From assembly GCF_016526145.1 (NCBI RefSeq), contig NZ_JADDUE010000008.1:62001-126000 (forward strand): DNA of 64,000 bases, read 5' to 3'. Positions 37,234-44,885 of this stretch are shown one piece after another. Numbering within the stretch: position 1 is the first letter of the stretch; every line of letters starts with the position of its first letter. Made by a program: the position numbers and the translations under genes. The notes beneath the pieces were generated by a model that was not told where the DNA came from, made no database searches, and worked only from the letters and a program-made list of their open reading frames with translations. The DNA is from Saccharopolyspora galaxeae (GTDB lineage: Bacteria; Actinomycetota; Actinomycetes; Mycobacteriales; Pseudonocardiaceae).

Positions 37234-38172
37234 ATGCCGCACACCGCTCAGGACTGGCCGATCGGCGCCGCGCTCCTGCAATTCCCGGGCACCACCCGCG
37301 ACGGCCGCTCCGTGCAGGATCTGCCCGCGCAGCAGTGGGGACGAGTGCTGCGCGAGGTCGCCGCCGAGGGGTTCGAGCACCTCGACCTCACCGACAGCTG
37401 GCTGCGCCCGGCCGACCTGAGCCCGCAGCGCCGCCAGGAGTTCGCCCGCACGCTGCAGGAAAACCGGCTGGCCGTCTCCGCGCTGTCGGTGACCCGGCGC
37501 AGCGTGCTCGACCCGGACACCGGGGCCGCCAACTTCGACTACCTGCTGCGCAGCATCGACGCCGCGGCCGAGCTGGGCGCCGGAGTGGTCTGCGCCGGGC
37601 TGCACCGGCCGCTGACCGATGCGCAGCGCGCCGCGGTCTGGTTCTGGCACCAGCCGGGCGCTGGCGACGACCCGGCGGACGAACGCGCTTGGGAACTGGC
37701 CGTGCAGCGGTTCCGCGCCGCAGGTCAGCGCGCCGCGGGCCGGGGTGTGGCGCTGTCGCTGGAGATGTACGAGGACACCTTCCTCGGCACGCCGGAAAGC
37801 GCGGTCCGGCTGGTGCGCGACATCGGCCTGGCGAACGTCGGGCTCAACCCGGACATCGGCAACCTGGTGCGGCTGCACCGTCCGATGCCGCACTGGGAGG
37901 AGCTGCTGGTGCCGACCCTGCCCTACACCAACTACTGGCAGATCAAGAACTACTACCGCGACCACGACCCCGCGACCGGGGCTTACGCCACCTCACCGGC
38001 CCCGGTCGAAAGCGGCGCCATCGACTACCGCAAAGCGCTGGAACTCGCGCTGGAAGCCGGTTTCGACGGCCCGATCTGCACCGAGCACTACGGCGGCGAC
38101 GGCCTCGGCGTCTCCGCCCGCAACCGGGATTACCTGCGCCGGGTATTGGCCGTGAAGCTGGCCGCCGCCTGA
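37234..38172 (+). CDS. Sugar phosphate isomerase/epimerase family TIM-barrel protein
   Basis: A 312-residue protein of the xylose-isomerase-like TIM-barrel (AP_endonuc_2) superfamily. Metal-ligand candidates are visible: Glu in VALSLEMYEDTF, Asp/His in GLNPDIGNLVRLHRPM, and a Glu/His in DGPICTEHYGGDG. The ATG at 37234 has GGAGG at 37226-37230. It is divergent from the GntR gene, shares its operator and belongs functionally with the PdxA-like enzyme and second Tct system. Members include hydroxypyruvate isomerases, epimerases and inositol dehydratases; nothing visible picks one. Confidence 0.82.
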   Translation: MPHTAQDWPIGAALLQFPGTTRDGRSVQDLPAQQWGRVLREVAAEGFEHLDLTDSWLRPADLSPQRRQEFARTLQENRLAVSALSVTRRSVLDPDTGAANFDYLLRSIDAAAELGAGVVCAGLHRPLTDAQRAAVWFWHQPGAGDDPADERAWELAVQRFRAAGQRAAGRGVALSLEMYEDTFLGTPESAVRLVRDIGLANVGLNPDIGNLVRLHRPMPHWEELLVPTLPYTNYWQIKNYYRDHDPATGAYATSPAPVESGAIDYRKALELALEAGFDGPICTEHYGGDGLGVSARNRDYLRRVLAVKLAAA

Positions 38173-38199
38173 ACGTCGCGCTCCTCTCGGTGCGACACC

Positions 38200-38216
38200 G
38201 GCAACCTTTCGTTGCC
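38200..38216. terminator. Short hairpin between convergent genes
   Basis: GGCAAC-CTTTC-GTTGCC, a 6-bp stem with a 5-bp loop, in the 46-bp gap between the isomerase stop and the stop of the convergent membrane protein gene. It is a weak terminator candidate. Confidence 0.4.
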
Positions 38217-38218
38217 CG

Positions 38219-39658
38219 TCACGTTCGCGATTCGGCCCATTCTCGAACGTCGCGGCGAAGGAAAAGGAGCGTGGCGATGGGCGGGGCGGCGAGATTGACC
38301 ACGAATGTGTTGATCCCGAGCCAGAGCGGCGCGACACCGAACGTCAAGCTCGCGAGACCACCGGCTATCAGAAAGAAAATTCCCAACGGTATCGCGGACA
38401 CCAGCAGCGCGATTCCCTGCGAAATACCGGCCACTTGCAGCATCAGAATGGCCACCGGCCCGCCGCGCAAAACCCGGCGCATCCACAAGGCCACCGGTAA
38501 CGGCCAGATCAGCAGGACCAACAGGGTTATGATCAGGAAGTCGAGGGTGGGATTGCCGGTCGCGAGCAGGCCACTGCTGGTGTAGGTGCCGCCTCCGCCG
38601 CTGGAGCCGCCGGGGCCGACCAAGAACTTCACCACCCCGAGGGCCGCGCTGTAAAAAAGGAGGCAGAACGTCACTACGAGAGCGGGCAGCGGGAGAGCGA
38701 ACAGCACAACGCCCAGCACCACCTCCTTCGGCCGCGGCTTGGTCGGCCTGTTCTTGCGCGGTACCGGCACACCGGCCCGTTCGTAAACCGGCCGCAACGC
38801 GCGTGGCAATGCGTGCTGCGTCCGGGTGGCGGCACCGCTGAGCGGGTATTTGCCGTCGAGCATTTCCAGGTGTGGTGTCCAGTCCGGATCGAACCAGATC
38901 GCGGCACGGACGTACCGGCCCCGGAACAGGCGGTGCCGCGCCCGCGGCTGCGGATAGTCCGGCAATCCTTTCGGAAAGTACTGGTGCACTGATTCCCGGA
39001 ACTGCGCGTACTGCGACCGGTCCCGGCTGACGAGGATCACCAGCCGAGCCGGATCACGCCGCACCACCTGATCGACTTCCCATTCCAGGCCCTTCCCCGG
39101 ACCGGCGGCCAGCAGGACCAGGCCGGCCCGGTCGAGCCCGGTGAGCACTTCGTCCTGCCACTGCTCGTCGGCGACGTAGCTGCGCTCGGCACCGGGTTGC
39201 GGTAGCTGATCCGAGGGCTTGCCGAGCGCGACCATCCGGCCGAACGCCGCGACCCCGCGGGCGACCTGCTGCTCCTCCGTGCGGAGATCGGCCAGTGTCG
39301 GCGGCCACTGCAACACGTCGCGAATCCGCGTTCCCCCCATCCGCGCGAAGCCTCGATCATCGGAGAACGACCGGAGATACAGCACGACCCGCGCGTCCGC
39401 GGGCAAGAACCGAAGGCCGGGCACCACCGGCGTCAAGTGCCGGCGACCGCGCACCAGCGCCCACACTCCGACGCCGACCAAGGCGAAGCCGACCACAAAC
39501 TCCAGTGCGCCCAGCCAGATCGAGTCGTGCTGGAAATCTGCCAGCAGGCACACAGCGCCCGCCAGCACTGCGACCGAGCCCCACCTGTCCAGCCGTCTGC
39601 CACGTTGTAGAGACCGCTCGAGCGCAGCAGGCGATTGGGAGGGGTCCCGTTCTGCCAT
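38219..39658 (-). CDS. Multi-TM protein with central soluble alpha/beta domain, divergent from a SLATT gene
   Basis: A 479-residue protein with no certain family assignment. Two helices come first (about residues 27-45 and 48-68). A soluble domain of about 230 residues follows, with the ordered motifs VVLYLRSFSDDRGFARMG, EEQQVARGV, MVALGKPSDQLPQPGAERSY, WQDEVLTGL, LVLLAAGPGKGLEWEVDQVV and LVILVSRDRS. This is an alternating strand/helix pattern suggesting a TIR- or Rossmann-like fold. Four to five more helices close the protein (about residues 315-470), with a Gly/Ser loop. The divergent neighbour encodes a SLATT-type 2TM effector-like protein, so a paired sensor/effector role is possible. The ATG at 39658 follows GGACGGGA. 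Confidence 0.6.
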   Translation of the reverse strand: MAERDPSQSPAALERSLQRGRRLDRWGSVAVLAGAVCLLADFQHDSIWLGALEFVVGFALVGVGVWALVRGRRHLTPVVPGLRFLPADARVVLYLRSFSDDRGFARMGGTRIRDVLQWPPTLADLRTEEQQVARGVAAFGRMVALGKPSDQLPQPGAERSYVADEQWQDEVLTGLDRAGLVLLAAGPGKGLEWEVDQVVRRDPARLVILVSRDRSQYAQFRESVHQYFPKGLPDYPQPRARHRLFRGRYVRAAIWFDPDWTPHLEMLDGKYPLSGAATRTQHALPRALRPVYERAGVPVPRKNRPTKPRPKEVVLGVVLFALPLPALVVTFCLLFYSAALGVVKFLVGPGGSSGGGGTYTSSGLLATGNPTLDFLIITLLVLLIWPLPVALWMRRVLRGGPVAILMLQVAGISQGIALLVSAIPLGIFFLIAGGLASLTFGVAPLWLGINTFVVNLAAPPIATLLFLRRDVREWAESRT

Positions 39659-39950
39659 TCCCGTCCTATCGTCGGATTTCGTCGTCGCCGTCTCGATGGA
39701 TCCGTCGCACACCGCCGGTGGAGGCCGAAGAGTATCGACCGACGATGTTGCAGGCGGCTCCGGGCCCATCACCGCGATTACGTCGGCGCAATGAACCCGA
39801 CAATTCGGCGCACACCAGCCGCCGTTATGCATATTCGCGCGCGAACACCGCCGCCGAAATCCGCAGCGCTGCAGATTACACCCGAATGGCGGCTTTCCGA
39901 ATGCGCCCGCCGCGAGATCGACTGAATCATCCCCAATGTGCGGAGCGTGG

Positions 39951-40835
39951 ATGTCGAGCACCGATCGGTTGCAGTCGTTGGCACCCCAGGACTACCCGGG
40001 GCTGTTCCAGGCGGCGGATGCCGTCTCGGTGGCACAGCAACGCAGCTATCTGCGCGCCGTTCGAGCCCGGCTGGTGCTCACCGTCGCGGCTGCCGTCTTC
40101 GCCGCGTTCGAACTTCCCGTCGGCGGCGGGATCGAGCTGTACGCGGTGGGGACCGCACTCGCCTTCATCGGCGTGATGGCCGTGGAGCTGGCCGTGGCCG
40201 GGAACCGGCCGGACAAGCTCTGGTACGAAGGCCGTGCTCTCGCGGAGTCGCTGAAAACCCTGACCTGGCGCTACGTCGCGGCCGCCGCTCCGTTCAACGG
40301 CGAGCGAGCCGACGAGGAGTTCGTCGAGCGCATCCGCGCCCTGCAACGCAACATGCCGGAGGTTCCGCCGCAGCCGAGCACGGCTCCGGCGATCAGCGAG
40401 CGGATGCGCGCGATGCGAAGTGCCCCGCTGGCCGCGCGCAAGGAGGCGTACCTGACCTGCCGGGTGCGCGACCAGCAGGACTGGTACGCCGACAAGGCCG
40501 TTTACCACCACCGGCGCGCGCGGATCTTCTGGACCCTGACGTTGATCATGGAAGTGGCGGGTATCGCGGGCGCGCTGGCCAAGGCCTTCGGCCTCGTCGA
40601 CTTCGACCTCGCCGGAATCGTGGCGGCACTGGTCTCGGCGCTGGCCGCGTGGAACTCCACCCGCCAGCACAACTCGACCGCGACCGCTTACGTGCTGGCT
40701 TCGCACGAACTCGCGGCGGTCCGCGACCAGCTCTCGCACGACCTCGACGAGCAGGAGTGGTCCGACGCCGTGGTCGACGCCGAAACGGCGATCAGCCGCG
40801 AACACACCATGTGGCACGCCAACAGGGCGCGGTGA
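39951..40835 (+). CDS. DUF4231/SLATT-type membrane protein
   Basis: A 294-residue protein with two membrane hairpins. The first is at about residues 38-80 (RLVLTVAAAVFAAFELPVGG and LYAVGTALAFIGVMAVELAV). The second is at about 178-225 (IFWTLTLIMEVAGIAGALAK and FDLAGIVAALVSALAAWNST). Each is followed by a long cytoplasmic helix; LWYEGRALAESLKTLTWRYV after hairpin 1 and TAYVLASHELAAVRDQL after hairpin 2 are typical. This is the double-SLATT (SLATT_3 plus SLATT_1) layout of DUF4231. SLATT domains were proposed as pore-forming effectors in nucleotide-signalled conflict systems (Burroughs and colleagues). The ATG at 39951 has GGAG at 39942; the gap to the divergent gene is about 290 bp with no other gene. 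Confidence 0.8.
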   Translation: MSSTDRLQSLAPQDYPGLFQAADAVSVAQQRSYLRAVRARLVLTVAAAVFAAFELPVGGGIELYAVGTALAFIGVMAVELAVAGNRPDKLWYEGRALAESLKTLTWRYVAAAAPFNGERADEEFVERIRALQRNMPEVPPQPSTAPAISERMRAMRSAPLAARKEAYLTCRVRDQQDWYADKAVYHHRRARIFWTLTLIMEVAGIAGALAKAFGLVDFDLAGIVAALVSALAAWNSTRQHNSTATAYVLASHELAAVRDQLSHDLDEQEWSDAVVDAETAISREHTMWHANRAR

Positions 40836-40963
40836 TCGTTCCAGCGCGGCGAGTCAGCAGCGCGCTCCGGCGGTCGCATCGGGCGCGCGGACGAATGCCT
40901 ACCGCACGCCCATATCGTGCGGTTTCGCTGACAGCGCCGCGACGGAGTGGTTACGGTAAGAAC

Positions 40964-41251
40964 ATGCGATGCCAGGAATGCGGCCGCGACAGCGCTTCGG
41001 CCGACGCGGACGGGACCTGCACCGTCTGCGCGGCGCAGGCCGAGCGCGAAGTGGCCGAGCTGACCGGTGACCCGCCGGTCGAGTACTGCGAGCTCGCAGG
41101 CAAGCGTGTCCGCGTGACCGGGTTGCCGCCACACGTGCCGCTGGCCGACACCAGCGGCGAGCAGCCCGACCATTCCGTTCCCGGCTCCGTCCTGAACGCT
41201 CCGGACGTGGAGCACGAGTTCTTCATCCGCTACGGAATCGGCGGCGGGTAA
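40964..41251 (+). CDS. Small zinc-ribbon hypothetical protein
   Basis: A 95-residue protein. The first 25 residues hold two CxxC pairs (MRCQECGRD...GTCTVCAAQ), a likely zinc ribbon. The rest is acidic with EYCELAGKRVRVTGLPPHVP and ends in GIGGG. I recognise no family. It follows the SLATT gene by 129 bp on the same strand and could belong to the same unit. There is no strong ribosome-binding site (GGTAAGAAC before the ATG). Base composition matches its neighbours, so it is probably real. Confidence 0.6.
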   Translation: MRCQECGRDSASADADGTCTVCAAQAEREVAELTGDPPVEYCELAGKRVRVTGLPPHVPLADTSGEQPDHSVPGSVLNAPDVEHEFFIRYGIGGG

Positions 41252-41596
41252 CCGCCCACAGCGGTAACGCGGCGGGTGCGCCGTACCGGTCGGATGCTCG
41301 CCCGTCGGCGATCTTCCAGTGTCCGATGTGGACCGGAAGTGACCGCTTCCGCGGCCAGGGCAGAAGCGCAGGCGAAGCCCGGATCTCGTTCGGCCGCGCG
41401 GAGAATCCGCTCGGCACGTTGACACCCGGTCGCCGCCACCTTAGCGTTTCCGGATCGACCCGGTCGTGACACAGCCTACACAGACCCGGAACACCGCTCC
41501 GGCCCGGGAAGCGCCACCCACCCCGGAACCTCCGAACAGCCCGGACGCCCCGAACAGCGGGCGACATCGCGGGACACCCATCCGATCCGGAAGACC

Positions 41597-41671
41597 CCTG
41601 TACCTCCGAAAAGGCCTGTACCTCCGAAAAGGCTCTATACCTCCGGAAATACCCCTGTACCGCGGAAATAC
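41597..41671. repeat. Array of four ~18-bp direct repeats upstream of the dehydratase gene
   Basis: The word CTGTACCTCCGAAAAGG appears at 41598-41614 and 41616-41632. Degenerate copies follow at about 41635-41650 (TATACCTCCGGAAAT) and 41656-41670 (TGTACCGCGGAAATA). The period is 18-20 bp. The array ends 10 bp before the ATG at 41681, so it lies in the leader or promoter. The rest of the 41252-41680 gap shows no convincing gene. Confidence 0.8.
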
Positions 41672-41680
41672 GGAGTGCCG

Positions 41681-43225
41681 ATGGCTGCCACAGCGGAAGC
41701 TCCGACGGTCGTCCACTTGCACGAGTCCGACCACGTCGCGATCGCCGGGTCCGATCTGGCCGAGGGACTCGAAGTCCGCGCAGGTGGACAGCTGATCAGC
41801 GTCCGCGAGGAGGTCCGGCGCGGGCACAAGATCGCGGTGCGTTCGGTCGCGGCTGGCGAGCCCGTGCGCCGCTACGGGCAGGTGATCGGCTTCGCGGCGG
41901 TCGACATCCGGCACGGCGAGCACGTCCACCTGCACAACCTCGAATACCGGGAGTTCGAGCGGCATTACGAGTTCGCCGCCGAAGCGCGCGCGGAAGACGT
42001 GGTCCCCGAGCCGCGACGCACCACCTTCCAGGGCTACGTGCGTTCGGACGGGCGCGTCGGCACCCGCAACTACCTGGGCGTGCTCACCAGCGTCAACTGC
42101 TCGGCCACCGCGGCCAAGCGGATCGCGCAGCAGGTGCGGTTCTCCGGAGCGCTCGAGGACTTCGACAACGTCGACGGCGTGGTGGCGCTGACCCACGGCA
42201 CCGGATGCGGAATGGCGCCGGACGGCGAAGGGATCGAGGTGCTGCGGCGGGTGATGCGCGGCTACCTCACCCACCCCAACTTCGCCGGATTCCTCGTGCT
42301 GGGGCTCGGGTGCGAGGACAACCAGATCGTGCAGCTGACCCGGGACGTGCCGCTGCGGGCGGACCTGCCCGTGGTCACCACCACGATCCAAGAACTGGGC
42401 GGCACCGCGAAAACGGTGCGCGAAGGCGTCGCGCGGCTCACCGAAATGCTGCCGGAGGCGAACAAGGCGGGGCGCAGCACCGTGCCGGTGAGCGAGCTGG
42501 TGCTGGGCACCAACTGCGGCGGATCGGACTCGTACTCCGGTATTACCGCCAATCCCGGGCTCGGTGCGGCAGTAGACCGGCTCGTCGCGCAGGGCGGCAC
42601 CGGAATCGTCGGTGAGACACCGGAAATCTACGGCACCGAGCACATGCTGGTCCGTCGCGCCGAAAGCCGCGCGGTCGGCGAGAAGCTGCTCGACAAGATC
42701 GCTTGGTGGCAGGACTACACCGCGAAGAACGGCGGCTCGATGGACAACAACCCGTCCCCCGGGAACAAGGCGGGCGGTCTCACCACGATCCTCGAGAAGT
42801 CGCTCGGTGCCGTGGCGAAGGGCGGGACCACCACGCTGCGGGACGTCGTGGATTACGCCGCTCCGGTCAGCAGCCGCGGTTTCGTCTTCATGGACACGCC
42901 CGGCTACGACCCGGTGTCGGTGACCGGGATCGTCGCGGGCGGCGCGAACGTCGTCTGCTTCACCACCGGCCGCGGGTCGGCCTTCGGCTGCACCCCGGTG
43001 CCGAGCCTCAAACTCGCCACGAACACCCCGCTGTACGAGCACATGCGCGAAGACATGGACGTCAACTGCGGAGGCGTCGTCGACGGCGCGACCACCATCG
43101 ACGAACTCGGGGACGAGATCTTCGAGCACGTGGTGCGGGTCGCCTCCGGCGAACGCACCAAGAGCGAGGAATTCGACTACGGCGAGGAGGAATTCGTCCC
43201 GTGGCACCTCGGCACCGTCATGTGA
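41681..43225 (+). CDS. UxaA/GarD family altronate/galactarate-type dehydratase
   Basis: A 514-residue sugar-acid dehydratase combining the SAF-like N-terminal domain (UxaA-N, residues about 10-95, HLHESDHVAIAGSDLAEG) with the catalytic domain. Motifs include YVRSDGRVGTRNYLGVLTSV, ALTHGTGCGM, GLGCEDNQ, GTNCGGSDSYSGITANPGLG, MDNNPSPGNKAGGLTTILEK, GRGSAFGCTPVPSLKLATNT and DMDVNCGG. The conserved cysteines and metal ligands are intact. It should dehydrate an aldonate or aldarate (altronate, galactarate or similar) to a 2-keto-3-deoxy acid. The ATG at 41681 has GGAG at 41672. A transporter gene follows 74 bp downstream. The 18-bp repeat array ahead suggests dedicated regulation. Confidence 0.9.
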   Translation: MAATAEAPTVVHLHESDHVAIAGSDLAEGLEVRAGGQLISVREEVRRGHKIAVRSVAAGEPVRRYGQVIGFAAVDIRHGEHVHLHNLEYREFERHYEFAAEARAEDVVPEPRRTTFQGYVRSDGRVGTRNYLGVLTSVNCSATAAKRIAQQVRFSGALEDFDNVDGVVALTHGTGCGMAPDGEGIEVLRRVMRGYLTHPNFAGFLVLGLGCEDNQIVQLTRDVPLRADLPVVTTTIQELGGTAKTVREGVARLTEMLPEANKAGRSTVPVSELVLGTNCGGSDSYSGITANPGLGAAVDRLVAQGGTGIVGETPEIYGTEHMLVRRAESRAVGEKLLDKIAWWQDYTAKNGGSMDNNPSPGNKAGGLTTILEKSLGAVAKGGTTTLRDVVDYAAPVSSRGFVFMDTPGYDPVSVTGIVAGGANVVCFTTGRGSAFGCTPVPSLKLATNTPLYEHMREDMDVNCGGVVDGATTIDELGDEIFEHVVRVASGERTKSEEFDYGEEEFVPWHLGTVM

Positions 43226-43299
43226 AACCGGAATCCCGCTGAGCGGCGGAATAGGCCACTCGCCGGCTCGGGCGCCTCTCCCCTGCCTGGAGGCTCGTG

Positions 43300-44709
43300 A
43301 TGTCCACCTACGCGGAATCGCCTGACACGCAACGAGATCCTTACGCGCTGACCGCCGACGAGATCCGGGAACCGCCCCGGACCTGGCGGGCGAGCCTGCG
43401 CTTCTTCGGTCCAGGGTTGATCGTGAGCGCCTCGGTGGTCGGCTCCGGCGAGCTGATCGCGACCACGGCGCTGGGCGCCGAGGCCGGATTCGCGATCCTG
43501 TGGCTGATCATCGTGAGCACGTTCGTCAAGGTCGCCGTGCAGATCGAGCTCGCCCGCTGGACGATCTCCACCGGCCAGCCGGTGATGACCGGGTGCAACA
43601 AGGTCGCGCCCCGGATCGGGCGGATCGGGTGGATCACCGTGCTGTGGCTGATCATGGCGGTGGCCAAGCTGATCCAGCTGGGCGGCGTCATCGGCGCGAC
43701 CGCAACGGCGTGCAGCATCCTGGCGCCGGTGGGCGGCGATCCACTGGGGACGACTTCGCTTGCAGTGTGGACGGTGGCGCTGGCCGCCGCGACCATCGTC
43801 CTGCTCTACTCCAACCACTACTCCCTGATCGAACGGGGTGCGGCCGCGCTGGTCGCGATCTTCGTCGTGATCACCGTGGTGATCGCCGCCGGGTTGCCGT
43901 TCACGCCGTTCGCCTACGGGACCTCGGATGTCCTCAGTGGACTCTCATTCGGCATTCCGCCCGGGGTGGTGGGCGTCGCGATCGCCGCGTTCGGCATCAC
44001 CGGCATCGGGTCCGACGAGATCATCGCCTACCAGTACTGGTGCCTGGAGAAGGGCTACGCGCGCTGGACCGGTCCGGCCGACGGCAGCGATGCCCGCACG
44101 AAGCGGGCCGACGGCTGGATCCGGGTGATGTACCGGGACGCGCTGCTGTCGTGGGTCGTCTACACGCTGGCGACGCTGGCCTTCTTCGTCATGGGCGCGG
44201 CCGTGCTGCACCCGCAGGGACTCGTTCCCGAGGGCAACGGGATGCTCACCACGCTGTCCAGGATGTACACCGACACCCTTGGAAACTGGGCAGGCGTGCT
44301 GTTCCTGATCGGCGCGATCGCGGTGCTCGGCTCGACGCTGTGGGCCTCGCTGCCCTCCTGGGCTCGAGTGTGGACCAACACGCTGGCCCTGCTCGGCGTG
44401 CTGGACTGGACCGACCAGCGGGCCCGGACGAGGTGGCTGCGGATCTTCACCGTCGCCCTGCCGATCACCTGGAGCGCGGCCTACCTGCTGCTGTCCGAAC
44501 CGGTGGTCATGGTCCAGGTCGGCGGGATCTCCGGAGCGCTGTTCCTGGTCGGTGTCGTGGTCGCGGTGTGGTACCTGCGCAACACCGAAACCGACCCGCG
44601 GCTGCGCGGAAGCCGCGCGTTCAACGCGGCCCTGGTGATCAGCAGCGCGGCGATCGGACTGCTCGGCGTCTACACGCTGCTGACCACCGTCGGCGTCGAG
44701 TTCGGCTGA
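43300..44709 (+). CDS. Nramp-like transporter lacking the DPGN metal motif
   Basis: A 469-residue, about 11-helix protein of the LeuT-fold Nramp superfamily. Helix 1 reads FFGPGLIVSASVVGSGELIA: the metal-binding DPGN of true Nramp Mn/Fe transporters is replaced by VGSGEL. Helix 6 has GITGIGSDEIIAYQYWC in place of the usual MPH(N/S) motif. It is therefore unlikely to carry Mn2+ in the standard way. Placement directly after a sugar-acid dehydratase suggests an organic-acid or related substrate, an inference. I chose the ATG at 43300 with GGAGG at 43289-43293. Confidence 0.8.
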   Translation: MSTYAESPDTQRDPYALTADEIREPPRTWRASLRFFGPGLIVSASVVGSGELIATTALGAEAGFAILWLIIVSTFVKVAVQIELARWTISTGQPVMTGCNKVAPRIGRIGWITVLWLIMAVAKLIQLGGVIGATATACSILAPVGGDPLGTTSLAVWTVALAAATIVLLYSNHYSLIERGAAALVAIFVVITVVIAAGLPFTPFAYGTSDVLSGLSFGIPPGVVGVAIAAFGITGIGSDEIIAYQYWCLEKGYARWTGPADGSDARTKRADGWIRVMYRDALLSWVVYTLATLAFFVMGAAVLHPQGLVPEGNGMLTTLSRMYTDTLGNWAGVLFLIGAIAVLGSTLWASLPSWARVWTNTLALLGVLDWTDQRARTRWLRIFTVALPITWSAAYLLLSEPVVMVQVGGISGALFLVGVVVAVWYLRNTETDPRLRGSRAFNAALVISSAAIGLLGVYTLLTTVGVEFG

Positions 44710-44885
44710 GCACCCCGGTCCGAACCGCTCGCTCCACGGTCCCCTCCTCCCGGCCGGAGACGCCAACGGCCGTGCAAAACCGCGAAAGGTGCCGCAGATC
44801 ACGCTGCGCGCACTTGAGTGTGCCGCAGCGGCACGGCTTTTCGTGGAGCACGGCTCACCGCGCGTCACCGAACGAGAGGAACGAC

